Shown: positions 25,458 to 34,080, counted from the stretch's first letter. The stretch is DNA of 51,186 nucleotides from an uncultured Pelagibacteraceae bacterium (GCA_902596915.1 CACJVQ010000007.1:1-51186); one strand, 5' to 3'. Made by a program: numbers and translations. Notes: generated by a model not told the origin, from the sequence alone.

Positions 25458-26168
25458 TTACCACAAGTAGAAAAATGCAAAAATAAAAACCCAAACTAGA
25501 TCTACAAAGTGCCAGTATAGACCCAATATCTCAATTTCAACATAATCCCCTTTCATCTTTGTAAACCAACCTCTTTTTTTGCTCTCATAATGGCCAGCAA
25601 AAACTTTATAAGTATAAATGAACAAGAAAATCACTCCTATCGAGACATGGAAGCCATGAAAACCCGTTATCATAAAAAAGAAGGAACCAAACTGAGCTGC
25701 TCCAAAAGGATTTCCCCAAGGTCTAACACCCTCGTGAATGAGTTTTGACCATTCAAATACTTGCATTCCTACAAAAGTAAGTCCACCTACGGCAGTAGCT
25801 AGAATTAGCCAACCACACATTTTACGATTTTTTTCGTAACCATATTTAACCGCTAAAGCCATTGTTCCACTACTTGTAATCAATACAAAGGTCATTATCG
25901 CGATCAGTAAAAGTGGGACAGGCACATCTCCTACATGTAAAGAAAAAACTTCACTAGTGTTAGGCCAATCAACAATAGTTGATCCTCTACCCTTCATATA
26001 AGAAATTAAAAAACAGCTGAAAACGAAAGTATCGCTCAACAAGAAGATCCACATCATGGCTTTGCCCCAATGCACACCTTTAAACATTGTTTGGTCTGAA
26101 CCAGTATCAGACGCCATGCCCTTAAACCCTGGTTTAAGTTCAAAGCCGTCTATTTTTTGTTCAGACAT
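25458..26168 (-). CDS. ctaE: Cytochrome c oxidase subunit III
   Basis: A 236-residue heme-copper oxidase subunit III with about five to six membrane helices. The family stretches MMWIFLLSDTFVFSCFLISYMKGR, FFFMITGFHGFHVSIGVIFL and IEILGLYWHFVDLVWVFIFAFFYLW are present; the Glu and His of YWHFVDLVW are invariant. It lies 9 bases after the subunit I stop. A second, more divergent subunit III homologue is encoded at 29176-29853. Confidence 0.95.
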   Translation of the reverse strand: MSEQKIDGFELKPGFKGMASDTGSDQTMFKGVHWGKAMMWIFLLSDTFVFSCFLISYMKGRGSTIVDWPNTSEVFSLHVGDVPVPLLLIAIMTFVLITSSGTMALAVKYGYEKNRKMCGWLILATAVGGLTFVGMQVFEWSKLIHEGVRPWGNPFGAAQFGSFFFMITGFHGFHVSIGVIFLFIYTYKVFAGHYESKKRGWFTKMKGDYVEIEILGLYWHFVDLVWVFIFAFFYLW

Positions 26169-26177
26169 ATTTTTCTC

Positions 26178-28016
26178 TTAAGTTTTCTCTACTTCAGTAT
26201 TTACAACTTCACTTGGAGCTGTTGTTTGTGGAATAAAGTCATCCTTTGCTCCTGGAACACTAAAGTCGTAAGGCCATCTATGAACAACTGGAAGTCTTTC
26301 ACCAAAGTTACCATGTTCTGGTGGAACAGTAGAAGTATACCATTCTAGTGAATTAGCTTTCCAAGGATTCTGTTCGGCTTTTTTTCCTGTTTTTAGCGTT
26401 TTAATTATATTGAATACTAAAATAAATTGCGCTGCTCCCACTATAAATGCTGCAATACTTATAAATTCATTCATTCCAACTGCAGATGTCATATATGGAC
26501 TATCATACATTTCAAAATATCTTCTTGGAACTCCAATAAAACCTAAATAGTGCATCGGGAAGTATATTGAGTACGCTCCTAAGAAAGTAATCCAGAAGTG
26601 CCATTTCCCAAGACCTTCGTGCAACATTTTTCCAGCTACTAATGGGAACCAATGATAAACTGCACCCATAATAACCATTAATGGTGCAATACCCATGACC
26701 ATATGGAAGTGGGCTATTACGAAATATGTATCAGACAATGGAACATCAACTGAAACGTTCCCTAAAAATATTCCAGTAATTCCACCATTTACAAATGTTA
26801 CTATAAATCCAAGGCACCATAACATAACTGTATTAATTCTAATATTTCCTCTCCACAAAGTAAGTATCCAGTTATAAACCTTCATGGCGGTTGGAACTGC
26901 AATAATTAAAGTTGTTGTTGCAAAGAAAAATCCAAACCAAGGATTCATTCCACTTACATACATATGGTGAGCCCATACGAAGAAACTTAAAGCTCCAATA
27001 CCAACAATTGCCCAAACCATCATTCTGTAACCAAATATGTTTTTTCTTGCATGAACTGATATCAAGTCTGAAACTATTCCAAATGCAGGTAATGCAACAA
27101 TGTAAACTTCAGGGTGTCCAAAGAACCAAAATAAGTGTTGGAAAAGAATTGGACTTCCACCACCATATTCTAGAACCTCTCCGGCTTTTAATATTGTTGG
27201 CATAAAGAAACTGGTTTGTAATACTTTATCTAATGTCATCATTATTGCGCTAACTAGTAGTGCTGGGAATGCTAACATCGCAAGGACGGTAGCTGTAAAT
27301 ATACCCCAAACAGTTAAAGGCATTCTCATTAAAGTCATTCCTCTAGTTCTAGCTTGAAGAATAGTAATCATATAATTTAGTCCGCCCATTGTGAAACCAA
27401 TTACAAATAAAGATAAAGATATAAGCATTAGAAGTATTCCCATACCGGATCCTGGAGTTCCTTCTAGAATTGTTTGAGGAGGATATAATGTCCATCCCGC
27501 TCCCGTTGGTCCACCTGGAACAAAGAAACTTGCCATTAAAACTGCAACGGCAACAAAAAACATCCAGAAGCTAAGCATGTTTACATATGGGAAAACCATG
27601 TCTCTTGCTCCTACCATCAGAGGAATTAGATAATTCCCAAATCCTCCAAGAAATAGTGCAGTTAAAAAGTAAACTACCATGATCATTCCATGCATAGTTA
27701 CAAATTGATAATAATGTTCTGCTGTCATGAAACCTGCTAACTCAGGAAAACCAAGTTGGAGTCTCATTAACCATGATAAAATTAATCCCACAATTCCAGT
27801 AAATACTGCCGTTAAAAAATATTGAACACCAATAACCTTAGCGTCCTGACAAAATATCCATTTTTCGATAAAACTATGTGCATGATATAAATCTTGTTCA
27901 GGTATTTCGGCTGGTCTTACATAATCCATATCGGGATTAACTGATCCAGCTGAACCATCTAAAACCTCTGATGATTGGGCCTGGTATGATTTATTATTAT
28001 CGTATTCGTCTGACAT
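26178..28016 (-). CDS. ctaD: Cytochrome c oxidase subunit I (aa3 type)
   Basis: The catalytic subunit that reduces oxygen and pumps protons. The 612-residue protein has the CuB/heme a3 centre WFFGHPEVYIVALPAFG, with His and the cross-linked Tyr, the HH pair in VWAHHMYVSGM, and the heme ligands in FVIAHFHMVMG. The Glu of HPEVY marks an A1-type oxidase with a D channel. TMHGMIMVVYFLTALFLGGFGNYLIPLMVGARDMVFPYVNMLSFW contains another heme a ligand. A plausible ribosome-binding site AAAGGA lies about 7 bases before the ATG. It follows subunit II after 43 bases. Confidence 0.98.
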   Translation of the reverse strand: MSDEYDNNKSYQAQSSEVLDGSAGSVNPDMDYVRPAEIPEQDLYHAHSFIEKWIFCQDAKVIGVQYFLTAVFTGIVGLILSWLMRLQLGFPELAGFMTAEHYYQFVTMHGMIMVVYFLTALFLGGFGNYLIPLMVGARDMVFPYVNMLSFWMFFVAVAVLMASFFVPGGPTGAGWTLYPPQTILEGTPGSGMGILLMLISLSLFVIGFTMGGLNYMITILQARTRGMTLMRMPLTVWGIFTATVLAMLAFPALLVSAIMMTLDKVLQTSFFMPTILKAGEVLEYGGGSPILFQHLFWFFGHPEVYIVALPAFGIVSDLISVHARKNIFGYRMMVWAIVGIGALSFFVWAHHMYVSGMNPWFGFFFATTTLIIAVPTAMKVYNWILTLWRGNIRINTVMLWCLGFIVTFVNGGITGIFLGNVSVDVPLSDTYFVIAHFHMVMGIAPLMVIMGAVYHWFPLVAGKMLHEGLGKWHFWITFLGAYSIYFPMHYLGFIGVPRRYFEMYDSPYMTSAVGMNEFISIAAFIVGAAQFILVFNIIKTLKTGKKAEQNPWKANSLEWYTSTVPPEHGNFGERLPVVHRWPYDFSVPGAKDDFIPQTTAPSEVVNTEVEKT

Positions 28017-28059
28017 ATTTTTATCCTTTATATATATTTTTTTTTAAATTAATAAATTG

Positions 28060-28896
28060 TTATTTTTTGACTAATTTGTTCCCGTCCACGTTTAATTTTT
28101 CGTATCTGGCTGATAATTGTTGAAAAGTTTCTTGCTCGCTCAACCACACTTCATATTCAGCTTTATCTTGAACCTCAACACCGCCTCTCATTGCGTAATG
28201 ACCAACTCCACAATATTCTGCACATAAAACTTCATATTCTCCAACTTTATTTGGTTCAAACCAATAAAAAGTAACTGTTCCAGGAACAGCATCCATTTTT
28301 GATCTAAATTGAGGCACATACCAATTATGAAGAACGTCAACTGATCTTAATAGTATTTTTACAGGTCTATTATTTTCTAAATTTATTACATCGCTCTCAA
28401 TCATAATGTCATCTTTTCCAAAAGGATCGTCTGGATTGATACCAAAAGGATTGTTATCAGCAATATTTCTAACTTGTGTAGTTCCTAATTTTCCATCTGC
28501 ACCAGGAAGTCTGTATTGCCATCCCCACTGCCAAGCCATTACATCCACTTCGAGTGCATTCTTTGGTACATTTACATATTGATTCCAAATTATAAGACCA
28601 GGAGCAAGTAAAGCACACACTCCAAGGGTTGTTGCCCATGTTAAAATTTTTTCTAATTTTTTATCTTCAGGTTTATATTCTGCTCTTCTATCCTCTTTAT
28701 GTGAGTATCTAAAAATACAATAAACCATGAATAAACATACAGCCACAAAAACACCACCACCAACCCAGAAGGTAAGAGTAATTGTACTATCCATTCCCCC
28801 CCAATTTGATGCTATGTCTGTCCAGTACCAAGGTGTGAAAATGTGAAATAAGACAGATCCTACGATCACTAATAAAAATATTATTCCTGCATGCAT
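28060..28896 (-). CDS. ctaC: Cytochrome c oxidase subunit II (CuA)
   Basis: Accepts electrons from cytochrome c through the binuclear CuA centre. The 278-residue protein has two N-terminal membrane segments (about 5-25 and 38-62) and a periplasmic cupredoxin domain. All CuA ligands are visible: the His in DVLHNWYVP and the block CAEYCGVGHYAM with two Cys, Glu, His and Met. VDVMAWQWGWQYRLPG is the aromatic electron-entry patch. This shows it is a cytochrome c oxidase despite the cyo-like gene order (II, I, III, IV, ctaB). No lipoprotein or long signal sequence is seen. It is the first gene of the minus-strand oxidase unit. Confidence 0.97.
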   Translation of the reverse strand: MHAGIIFLLVIVGSVLFHIFTPWYWTDIASNWGGMDSTITLTFWVGGGVFVAVCLFMVYCIFRYSHKEDRRAEYKPEDKKLEKILTWATTLGVCALLAPGLIIWNQYVNVPKNALEVDVMAWQWGWQYRLPGADGKLGTTQVRNIADNNPFGINPDDPFGKDDIMIESDVINLENNRPVKILLRSVDVLHNWYVPQFRSKMDAVPGTVTFYWFEPNKVGEYEVLCAEYCGVGHYAMRGGVEVQDKAEYEVWLSEQETFQQLSARYEKLNVDGNKLVKK

Positions 28897-28930
28897 AGTG
28901 CTTATATAGAAGAATAATCCTATAATTACC

Positions 28931-28947
28931 TATGACAAAATGTCATA
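28931..28947. promoter_or_regulatory. 17-bp inverted repeat, candidate operator upstream of the oxidase operon
   Basis: TATGACA-AAA-TGTCATA is a perfect repeat with 7-base arms and a 3-base spacer. It lies 34 bases upstream of the subunit II start codon and 36 bases upstream of the divergent small gene at 28984. The TGACA/TGTCA core makes it less trivial than most AT palindromes here. The binding protein is unknown. Confidence 0.45.
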
Positions 28948-28983
28948 AAACATATTAATTATACTAATATAATCAATATCTTT

Positions 28984-29175
28984 ATGCTTGGTAAATTAGG
29001 TATTTTAATCACAATTCTTGCTTTAGTATTAGCCTTCTATTTTGTGATCTCTTTAGGAGCAGGAAGGTTTTCAAAAGGAGAAACAAAACCTGAAACCAAA
29101 AGATATCTTAGATCAGTCAACATTCTTTTAATAATAATTGCAGTGTTTGGGTCTGTGCTAGTTTTGTTTATGTAA
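28984..29175 (+). CDS. Small two-helix membrane protein (63 aa)
   Basis: A 63-residue protein with hydrophobic segments at about 3-25 (GKLGILITILALVLAFYFVISL) and 44-62 (SVNILLIIIAVFGSVLVLF) separated by a basic loop (GRFSKGETKPETKRYLR). It is transcribed away from the oxidase operon and ends exactly where the convergent subunit-III-like gene ends (stop at 29173-29175, next stop at 29176). I do not recognise it. The location suggests a role in oxidase assembly or regulation, without direct support. Confidence 0.65.
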   Translation: MLGKLGILITILALVLAFYFVISLGAGRFSKGETKPETKRYLRSVNILLIIIAVFGSVLVLFM

Positions 29176-29853
29176 CTAAGCAATCAAAGATTTGCAGAAC
29201 TCTATTACAGTATCATTGTAAGCGAACATTATAGCAAAGAAGACTAGCCAAACTATAAATAAAAAGAGCCAATACAAAGAAAGAGCATTAATACTTTTTT
29301 CCTCTTTGTTATAATCCTTCTCATCTAATTTAAAAATTTTAGAACTGACTTTGCCCCAAAAATAAAGACCTCCTAAAAGATGAATACCATGTAATGCTGT
29401 AAAAAAATAATAGGATGAAAAATAAGTATTTGTAGAAACAAAATTTCCACTTTTCATAAGTTGGTACCATAAAGCTAATTGAAGAAATAAAAATATATAA
29501 CTTAAACCACCAACATAAATTAAGTTTCTTTTTATTGTATTCGTAACCCCATTTTTTAAATCTCTACTTATTCTATTAAAAAATATTGTTACTAATATTA
29601 AGACTAATGTATTTATCCAAAGTAAATTTGTCTTAAGTATAAAAGTTGTATCTTGCTCTGGTGGCAGTGAATAAAGATAACCAGTAAAAATTAGACTAAA
29701 TAAAGTTGTACTTACTCCAAAAATTATTATTACAGCTGACATTTGATTTGAAATTTCAAACGTCTTTCCTGCATGTGTGCTATCAATTGCTGCTTGACTA
29801 GCTTCCCAAGGCTTTTCAGTTAATGTGCCAAATATTTTCTTTAATAGAGACAT
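29176..29853 (-). CDS. Second heme-copper oxidase subunit III-like protein
   Basis: A 225-residue membrane protein with about five hydrophobic segments. FFTALHGIHLLGGLYFWG and ALSLYWLFLFIVWLVFFAIMF are recognisable subunit III motifs, and the N-terminal TEKPWEAS resembles subunit III of bo3- or caa3-like enzymes. The invariant Glu of the canonical protein is not obvious. It stands alone on the minus strand, divergent from Sco1, and separate from the main oxidase genes. It may be an alternative subunit III or part of a NorE/CoxIII-like group; its partner is unknown. Confidence 0.8.
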   Translation of the reverse strand: MSLLKKIFGTLTEKPWEASQAAIDSTHAGKTFEISNQMSAVIIIFGVSTTLFSLIFTGYLYSLPPEQDTTFILKTNLLWINTLVLILVTIFFNRISRDLKNGVTNTIKRNLIYVGGLSYIFLFLQLALWYQLMKSGNFVSTNTYFSSYYFFTALHGIHLLGGLYFWGKVSSKIFKLDEKDYNKEEKSINALSLYWLFLFIVWLVFFAIMFAYNDTVIEFCKSLIA

Positions 29854-29859
29854 AATCTT

Positions 29860-29876
29860 TATATAGTTCCTATATA
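29860..29876. promoter_or_regulatory. 17-bp inverted repeat between the second subunit III gene and sco1
   Basis: TATATAG-TTC-CTATATA has 7-base arms and a 3-base spacer, and fills most of the 36-base divergent gap. It has the same geometry as the repeat at 28931-28947, but its arms are almost pure AT, so it may just be two facing -10 elements. Confidence 0.25.
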
Positions 29877-29889
29877 TAATTTTACAATA

Positions 29890-30477
29890 ATGAAATTAAA
29901 AACCTCAATTGCAGTTTTAACTGGATGTTTAACAATATTCTTTTTTTTAATGCTTCCAGTATTTCTTTCCATGAAGGAACAGAAAGACCAATCAGTCGCA
30001 GCTTTCAAGGGATCAGATTTTGAGCTTAAGGACATGAATAATAATTCAATTACCCAAGAATCTTTTAACGGACCCTTAACTGCAATTTTTTTTGGTTTCA
30101 CAAATTGCCCTGACATTTGTCCCATGACTTTAAATAAAATGGATATCGCATTAAACAGAATTAAAAAAAATAAAAAAAAAGATTTTAAAGTTTTTTTTAT
30201 TAGTGTTGATCCTAAAAGAGATACTCCTGAGGTTATAAAAGACTATTTGAGAAATTTTGATAATGAGTTCGTTGGAATTACAGGTGACCCAGGAGAAATA
30301 TTTTTATTATCACAATCCTGGGGAATAATCAGTCAAAAGATTTTTTTTGAAAATGGAGATTATAATGTTGATCACAGCTCGCCCGTAATACTTCTTAAAG
30401 ATGGAAAATATATCGCCAAAATATCTCATAGAGATGATATTAAACAATCAATCAAATTAATTAATAAATATTTATAA
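29890..30477 (+). CDS. SCO1/SenC-family copper chaperone
   Basis: Sco proteins deliver copper to the CuA centre of oxidase subunit II. The 195-residue protein has an N-terminal membrane anchor (about 8-27) and a thioredoxin-like domain with CPDIC at 73-77 (NCPDICPMTL) and the copper-binding His in NVDHSSPVILL near residue 160. FFISVDPKRDTPEVIKDYL is the usual family stretch. It is close to the oxidase operon. The convergent rsmE stop overlaps its end by 6 bases. Confidence 0.95.
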   Translation: MKLKTSIAVLTGCLTIFFFLMLPVFLSMKEQKDQSVAAFKGSDFELKDMNNNSITQESFNGPLTAIFFGFTNCPDICPMTLNKMDIALNRIKKNKKKDFKVFFISVDPKRDTPEVIKDYLRNFDNEFVGITGDPGEIFLLSQSWGIISQKIFFENGDYNVDHSSPVILLKDGKYIAKISHRDDIKQSIKLINKYL

Positions 30478-31182
30478 ATTTAAAATATAACTAAGTATTG
30501 ATATTGATGATATCACTGCAGTCTCTGATCTTAGAATATTTTCATTGATCTTGAATGATTTGACGCCTTTAAAATTTAAGATCTTATCCCTCTCCTGCTC
30601 TGAAAAGTCTCCCTCAGGTCCAATAATAACGCATAAAGGTTTAATTATATTTTTATTAAATTCAATTTTTTTACTTTTAGTATTTAGATCAGTAAAAATT
30701 AAATCTATTTTATCTTCATTTTTATTTAAGAAACTTTTCAAGTTTTGAGGTTTTTCTAATAAAGGAGGATTGATCCTATTTGATTGCTCAGTTGCTTCTA
30801 TTATTATTTTTTCTAATCTTTCAGAATTAATTTTTCTAACAATAGTACGATCAAAAATAATTGGAATAAATTTGGTTATTCCTAATTCAGTAGCCTTCTG
30901 TATCATAAAATTTGAATAATTTGATTTAATGGGAGAAAATGCCAACCAAATATCTACCAGGTTTTCTTTATTTCTTAATTTTTCTATAATACTAAATTCA
31001 ACTTTGCCACTACTGATATTATTAATTTTAGCTAACCACTCACCGTTTTTATTAAATAGTGAAAAATTTTCACCAATTTTAACTCTCATTACTTTTGTTA
31101 AATAGTGTGATTGTGGTTTTTCAAGGTAAGAGTTAAAATTAAGAGATAAACTTTCAGGAAAAAATATTCTAATATTACTCAT
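30472..31182 (-). CDS. rsmE: 16S rRNA (uracil1498-N3)-methyltransferase RsmE
   Basis: Methylates U1498 of 16S rRNA in the assembled 30S subunit. A 236-residue SPOUT-fold protein with an N-terminal PUA-like region (HYLTKVMRVKIGENFSLFNKNGEW) and a C-terminal knot carrying the AdoMet-binding loop PLCVIIGPEGDFSEQERDKI and NILRSETAVISSISIL. SPIKSNYSNFMIQKATELGITKFIPI is also conserved. It is divergent from the HAD gene with only 16 bases between start codons. Confidence 0.95.
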   Translation of the reverse strand: MSNIRIFFPESLSLNFNSYLEKPQSHYLTKVMRVKIGENFSLFNKNGEWLAKINNISSGKVEFSIIEKLRNKENLVDIWLAFSPIKSNYSNFMIQKATELGITKFIPIIFDRTIVRKINSERLEKIIIEATEQSNRINPPLLEKPQNLKSFLNKNEDKIDLIFTDLNTKSKKIEFNKNIIKPLCVIIGPEGDFSEQERDKILNFKGVKSFKINENILRSETAVISSISILSYILNL

Positions 31183-31198
31183 ATCAAGAAAGTAAATT

Positions 31199-31858
31199 AT
31201 GAAAAATATTAAAGCAATAATTTTCGATGCCTATGGAACTTTATTTGATGTCAATTCTGCAGCAGAAAAATGTAAAGATAAAATTGGCAGCAAATGGGAA
31301 AGTTTTTCAAATTATTGGCGAACAACTCAGCTAGAATATACTTGGCTTAGAAGCCTAATGAAAAGACATAAAGATTTTTGGAAAATTACTGAGGATAGTT
31401 TAGATAAATCAATGAAAGTTTTTAATATTAATCCTAATATGAAAAGTCAATTACTTGATCTTTATAAAATTCTTTCCCCTTATCCAGAAGTAAAAGAAAC
31501 TCTACAATTATTAAAAGAGAAAAATTACAAACTATCAATACTGTCAAATGGAACTCCTTCCCTTCTAAATGAATTGGTCTCCAGTAATAATCTTAAAGTT
31601 TTTGACGATATTTTTTCAGTGGAAGAAGTAGGTATTTTTAAGCCAGACTCAAAAGTATACGATATTCCAGTTAAAAAATATAAGATTGAAAAACATGAAG
31701 CTGCTTTTTTAAGCGCAAATACATGGGATGTTTCTGGGGGTGGTAATTATGGTTATAATGCTATTTGGGTAAATAGAAATAATATTATTTTTGATAATCT
31801 AGATTACTCTCCGGAAAATAAGATAAATAATCTTAAAGACTTGCTTGATATTATTTAA
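31199..31858 (+). CDS. HAD-superfamily hydrolase, haloacid dehalogenase type II
   Basis: A 219-residue HAD protein. The nucleophile Asp10 is in IIFDAYGTLFDVNSA, motif II is ILSNGTPSLL, the motif III Lys is in FKPDSKVYDIPVKKY, and motif IV is SANTWDVSGGGNYGYNAIWVNR. The FDAYGTLFD and SANxWD signatures are those of L-2-haloacid dehalogenases. The physiological substrate is not shown by sequence. It is the first of four plus-strand genes (dehalogenase, DoxX, pirin, quinone reductase). Confidence 0.9.
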   Translation: MKNIKAIIFDAYGTLFDVNSAAEKCKDKIGSKWESFSNYWRTTQLEYTWLRSLMKRHKDFWKITEDSLDKSMKVFNINPNMKSQLLDLYKILSPYPEVKETLQLLKEKNYKLSILSNGTPSLLNELVSSNNLKVFDDIFSVEEVGIFKPDSKVYDIPVKKYKIEKHEAAFLSANTWDVSGGGNYGYNAIWVNRNNIIFDNLDYSPENKINNLKDLLDII

Positions 31859-31878
31859 CAAGTCATTATTTTGAAATT

Positions 31879-32250
31879 ATGACAAACATTTTAGATCTTG
31901 TTGCAAGAATTTTAATTTCAGCTTTATTTCTTCTTAATGGTATTTTTAAAATTAGTAATTATGATGGAACCGTTGGATGGATGGAAGGTTTTGGAATACC
32001 AGGAATTTTACTTATACCAGCAATAATTTTGGAGATAGTTGGACCTATCTTAATTATATTAGGCTATAAAGCAAAAATTGCAGCTGGTTTTTTAAGCTTA
32101 TTTTGTATTGCTACAGCAGTAATTTTTCACAACGATTTCTCGGACCAGATGCAATTAGGATCTTTTTTGAAAAATATAGCATTAGCTGGTGGATTTCTAT
32201 TTATATTCATAAACGGAACTAAAGATTTTAGTTTAGATAGAAAATTTTAA
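31879..32250 (+). CDS. DoxX family membrane protein
   Basis: A 123-residue protein with four predicted membrane helices. The DoxX/SURF4-type pattern is clear: ARILISALFLLNGIFKI, followed by the ILEIVGPILIILGYKAKIAAGFL segment. Family members are linked to thiosulfate oxidation or redox stress, but the function of most is unknown. It lies 20 bases after the dehalogenase gene and 7 bases before the pirin gene. Confidence 0.88.
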   Translation: MTNILDLVARILISALFLLNGIFKISNYDGTVGWMEGFGIPGILLIPAIILEIVGPILIILGYKAKIAAGFLSLFCIATAVIFHNDFSDQMQLGSFLKNIALAGGFLFIFINGTKDFSLDRKF

Positions 32251-32257
32251 AAATAAA

Positions 32258-33094
32258 ATGTCAAATATTGAAGTTAAAAAAATTATTGAACCTACGCCAG
32301 CATCTGACGGGGCTGGGGTTAAATTAAAAAGAAGTATTGGTGTAGAGCCAAATTACTTTGATCCATTTTTAATGCTAGATGAATTTGGATCAGAAAATAG
32401 TGAAGACTATATAGCAGGTTTTCCACCTCATCCTCATCGGGGAATAGAAACAGTAACCTATATGTTGGCTGGGGATTTTGAGCACAAAGATAGTACAGGT
32501 GGCGAAGGTAGAATGACTGCTGGAGATGTTCAGTGGATGAAAACTGGAAGTGGAATAATTCACTCTGAAATGCCAGCAATGAAAGAAGGTAAACTACATG
32601 GATTTCAATTATGGATAAATATGCCAGCTGAACTTAAAATGAGCAAACCTAATTACATCTACATAGATGCAGAACAAATGCAATCACATAAAGATGAGGA
32701 AAAAATTGTAAAGGTCATAGCTGGTAAATTTGAACAAGCTGAAGGACCTATAAAAAAACACAATGTTGAGCCTGTTTATTTTGATGTAGAATTAAATAAG
32801 GACAAAGAGTTTAATTTTGATTTACCATCAACTCACAATTCATTTATTTATTTAATTAATGGGGAAATAAAAATTGGAAATCATCAACATCAAAAAGTTG
32901 AAAATTCAAAACTAATTCTTTTAGAAAAGGGAGATAAACTTAAGGTTTATGGCTCAACTGATGCTAAGTTTCTTCTAATTGCTGGAAAACCAATAGGTGA
33001 ACAAATTGCAAGAGGTGGTCCATTTGTTATGAACACTAAACAAGAAATCTTGCAAGCAGTCGAGGATTATCATAAAGGTACATTTGTAAAATAA
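32258..33094 (+). CDS. Pirin family protein
   Basis: A 278-residue bicupin. The metal site motifs PHPHRGIETVTYMLAGDFEHKD and TGSGIIHSEMP provide the three His and one Glu ligands, and GDVQWM precedes the second group. The C-terminal cupin ends GEQIARGGPFVMNTKQEI, as in other pirins. Some bacterial pirins have quercetinase activity, others affect pyruvate metabolism; the sequence does not discriminate. Neighbouring DoxX and quinone reductase genes suggest a redox or quinone-related role. Confidence 0.94.
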   Translation: MSNIEVKKIIEPTPASDGAGVKLKRSIGVEPNYFDPFLMLDEFGSENSEDYIAGFPPHPHRGIETVTYMLAGDFEHKDSTGGEGRMTAGDVQWMKTGSGIIHSEMPAMKEGKLHGFQLWINMPAELKMSKPNYIYIDAEQMQSHKDEEKIVKVIAGKFEQAEGPIKKHNVEPVYFDVELNKDKEFNFDLPSTHNSFIYLINGEIKIGNHQHQKVENSKLILLEKGDKLKVYGSTDAKFLLIAGKPIGEQIARGGPFVMNTKQEILQAVEDYHKGTFVK

Positions 33095-33108
33095 AAACAT
33101 TTTTAAAA

Positions 33109-34080
33109 ATGAAATCTATAAAAGTAACAAATACAGGTGGCCCAGAAGTTCTTAAACTAGAAGATATATCTTTAGAAAAACCTGGAGCTGATGAAGTTCA
33201 AATTGAACATATATCAATTGGTTTAAATTATATAGATACCTATCATAGATCAGGTTTATACCCTCTTCAATTACCAACTGGGATTGGAATGGAAGCAGCA
33301 GGTATAATTAAAGAAGTTGGTTCAAATGTTTCTAATTTTTCAGTTGGAGATAAAATTGCATACGCTGCAGCTCCTTTAGGGGCTTACTCAACTCACAGAA
33401 ATTACACATCAAAAAATATTGTAAAAGTTCCTGATGATATTGACTTGGAACAAATTTCGAGTGCCATGACAAAAGGAATGACAACATTTTATTTATTACA
33501 CAAAACATATGTTCCAAAAGAAGGTGAAAGCGTCTTATTTCATGCAGCAGCTGGTGGCGTAGGACAATTCTTTTGTCAGTGGGCAAAAAGTTTAGGACTA
33601 AGAGTTATTGGAACAGTCGGTAGTGATGAAAAAGTTGAGATAGCAAAGAAGTTTGGTTGTGATGAGGTAATAAATTATTCTAAGGAAGACTTTGCAAAAA
33701 AAGTGTTGGAACTCACAAATGGCAAAGGTGTTTCAGTTGTTTATGATGGTGTGGGTAAAACAACATATGATAAATCTATTGAATGTTTAAAATTAAGAGG
33801 CACGATGGTTTCATTTGGAAATGCATCAGGTCCACTTGATCCAATTATTGTTTCAAAATCTTTGCAACCAAAAGGTATTTATTTTGTTAGACCTGCAATG
33901 AATCAATACTTCACAAATAGCGATGAAATACAAGAAGCAGCTAATATGTTATTTAAACAAATTTTATCTGGAAATGTAAAAATAGAAATTTATAAAAAGT
34001 ATAAATTAGAGGAAGCTGTTCAAGCACATAAAGATTTAGAGGGAAGAAAAATTACAGGTCCAGCAGTAATTATTCCTTAA
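33109..34080 (+). CDS. qor: NADPH:quinone oxidoreductase, zinc-independent MDR family
   Basis: A 323-residue medium-chain dehydrogenase/reductase without catalytic zinc ligands. The N-terminal GroES-like domain has NYIDTYHRSGLYPLQLPTGIGMEAAG, typical of QOR1. The NADPH fold has HAAAGGVGQFFCQWAKSLG and VIGTVGSDEKVEIAKKFG. VVYDGVGKTTYDKSIECLKLRGTMVSFGNASGP follows. It reduces quinones by one- or two-electron transfer. The end overlaps the convergent DUF2721 gene by 11 bases. Confidence 0.94.
   Translation: MKSIKVTNTGGPEVLKLEDISLEKPGADEVQIEHISIGLNYIDTYHRSGLYPLQLPTGIGMEAAGIIKEVGSNVSNFSVGDKIAYAAAPLGAYSTHRNYTSKNIVKVPDDIDLEQISSAMTKGMTTFYLLHKTYVPKEGESVLFHAAAGGVGQFFCQWAKSLGLRVIGTVGSDEKVEIAKKFGCDEVINYSKEDFAKKVLELTNGKGVSVVYDGVGKTTYDKSIECLKLRGTMVSFGNASGPLDPIIVSKSLQPKGIYFVRPAMNQYFTNSDEIQEAANMLFKQILSGNVKIEIYKKYKLEEAVQAHKDLEGRKITGPAVIIP

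Noticed and set aside
26912-27205. 97-codon plus-strand frame inside the oxidase subunit I gene
   Set aside because: Shadow of a highly conserved membrane protein; no start signal or recognisable sequence.
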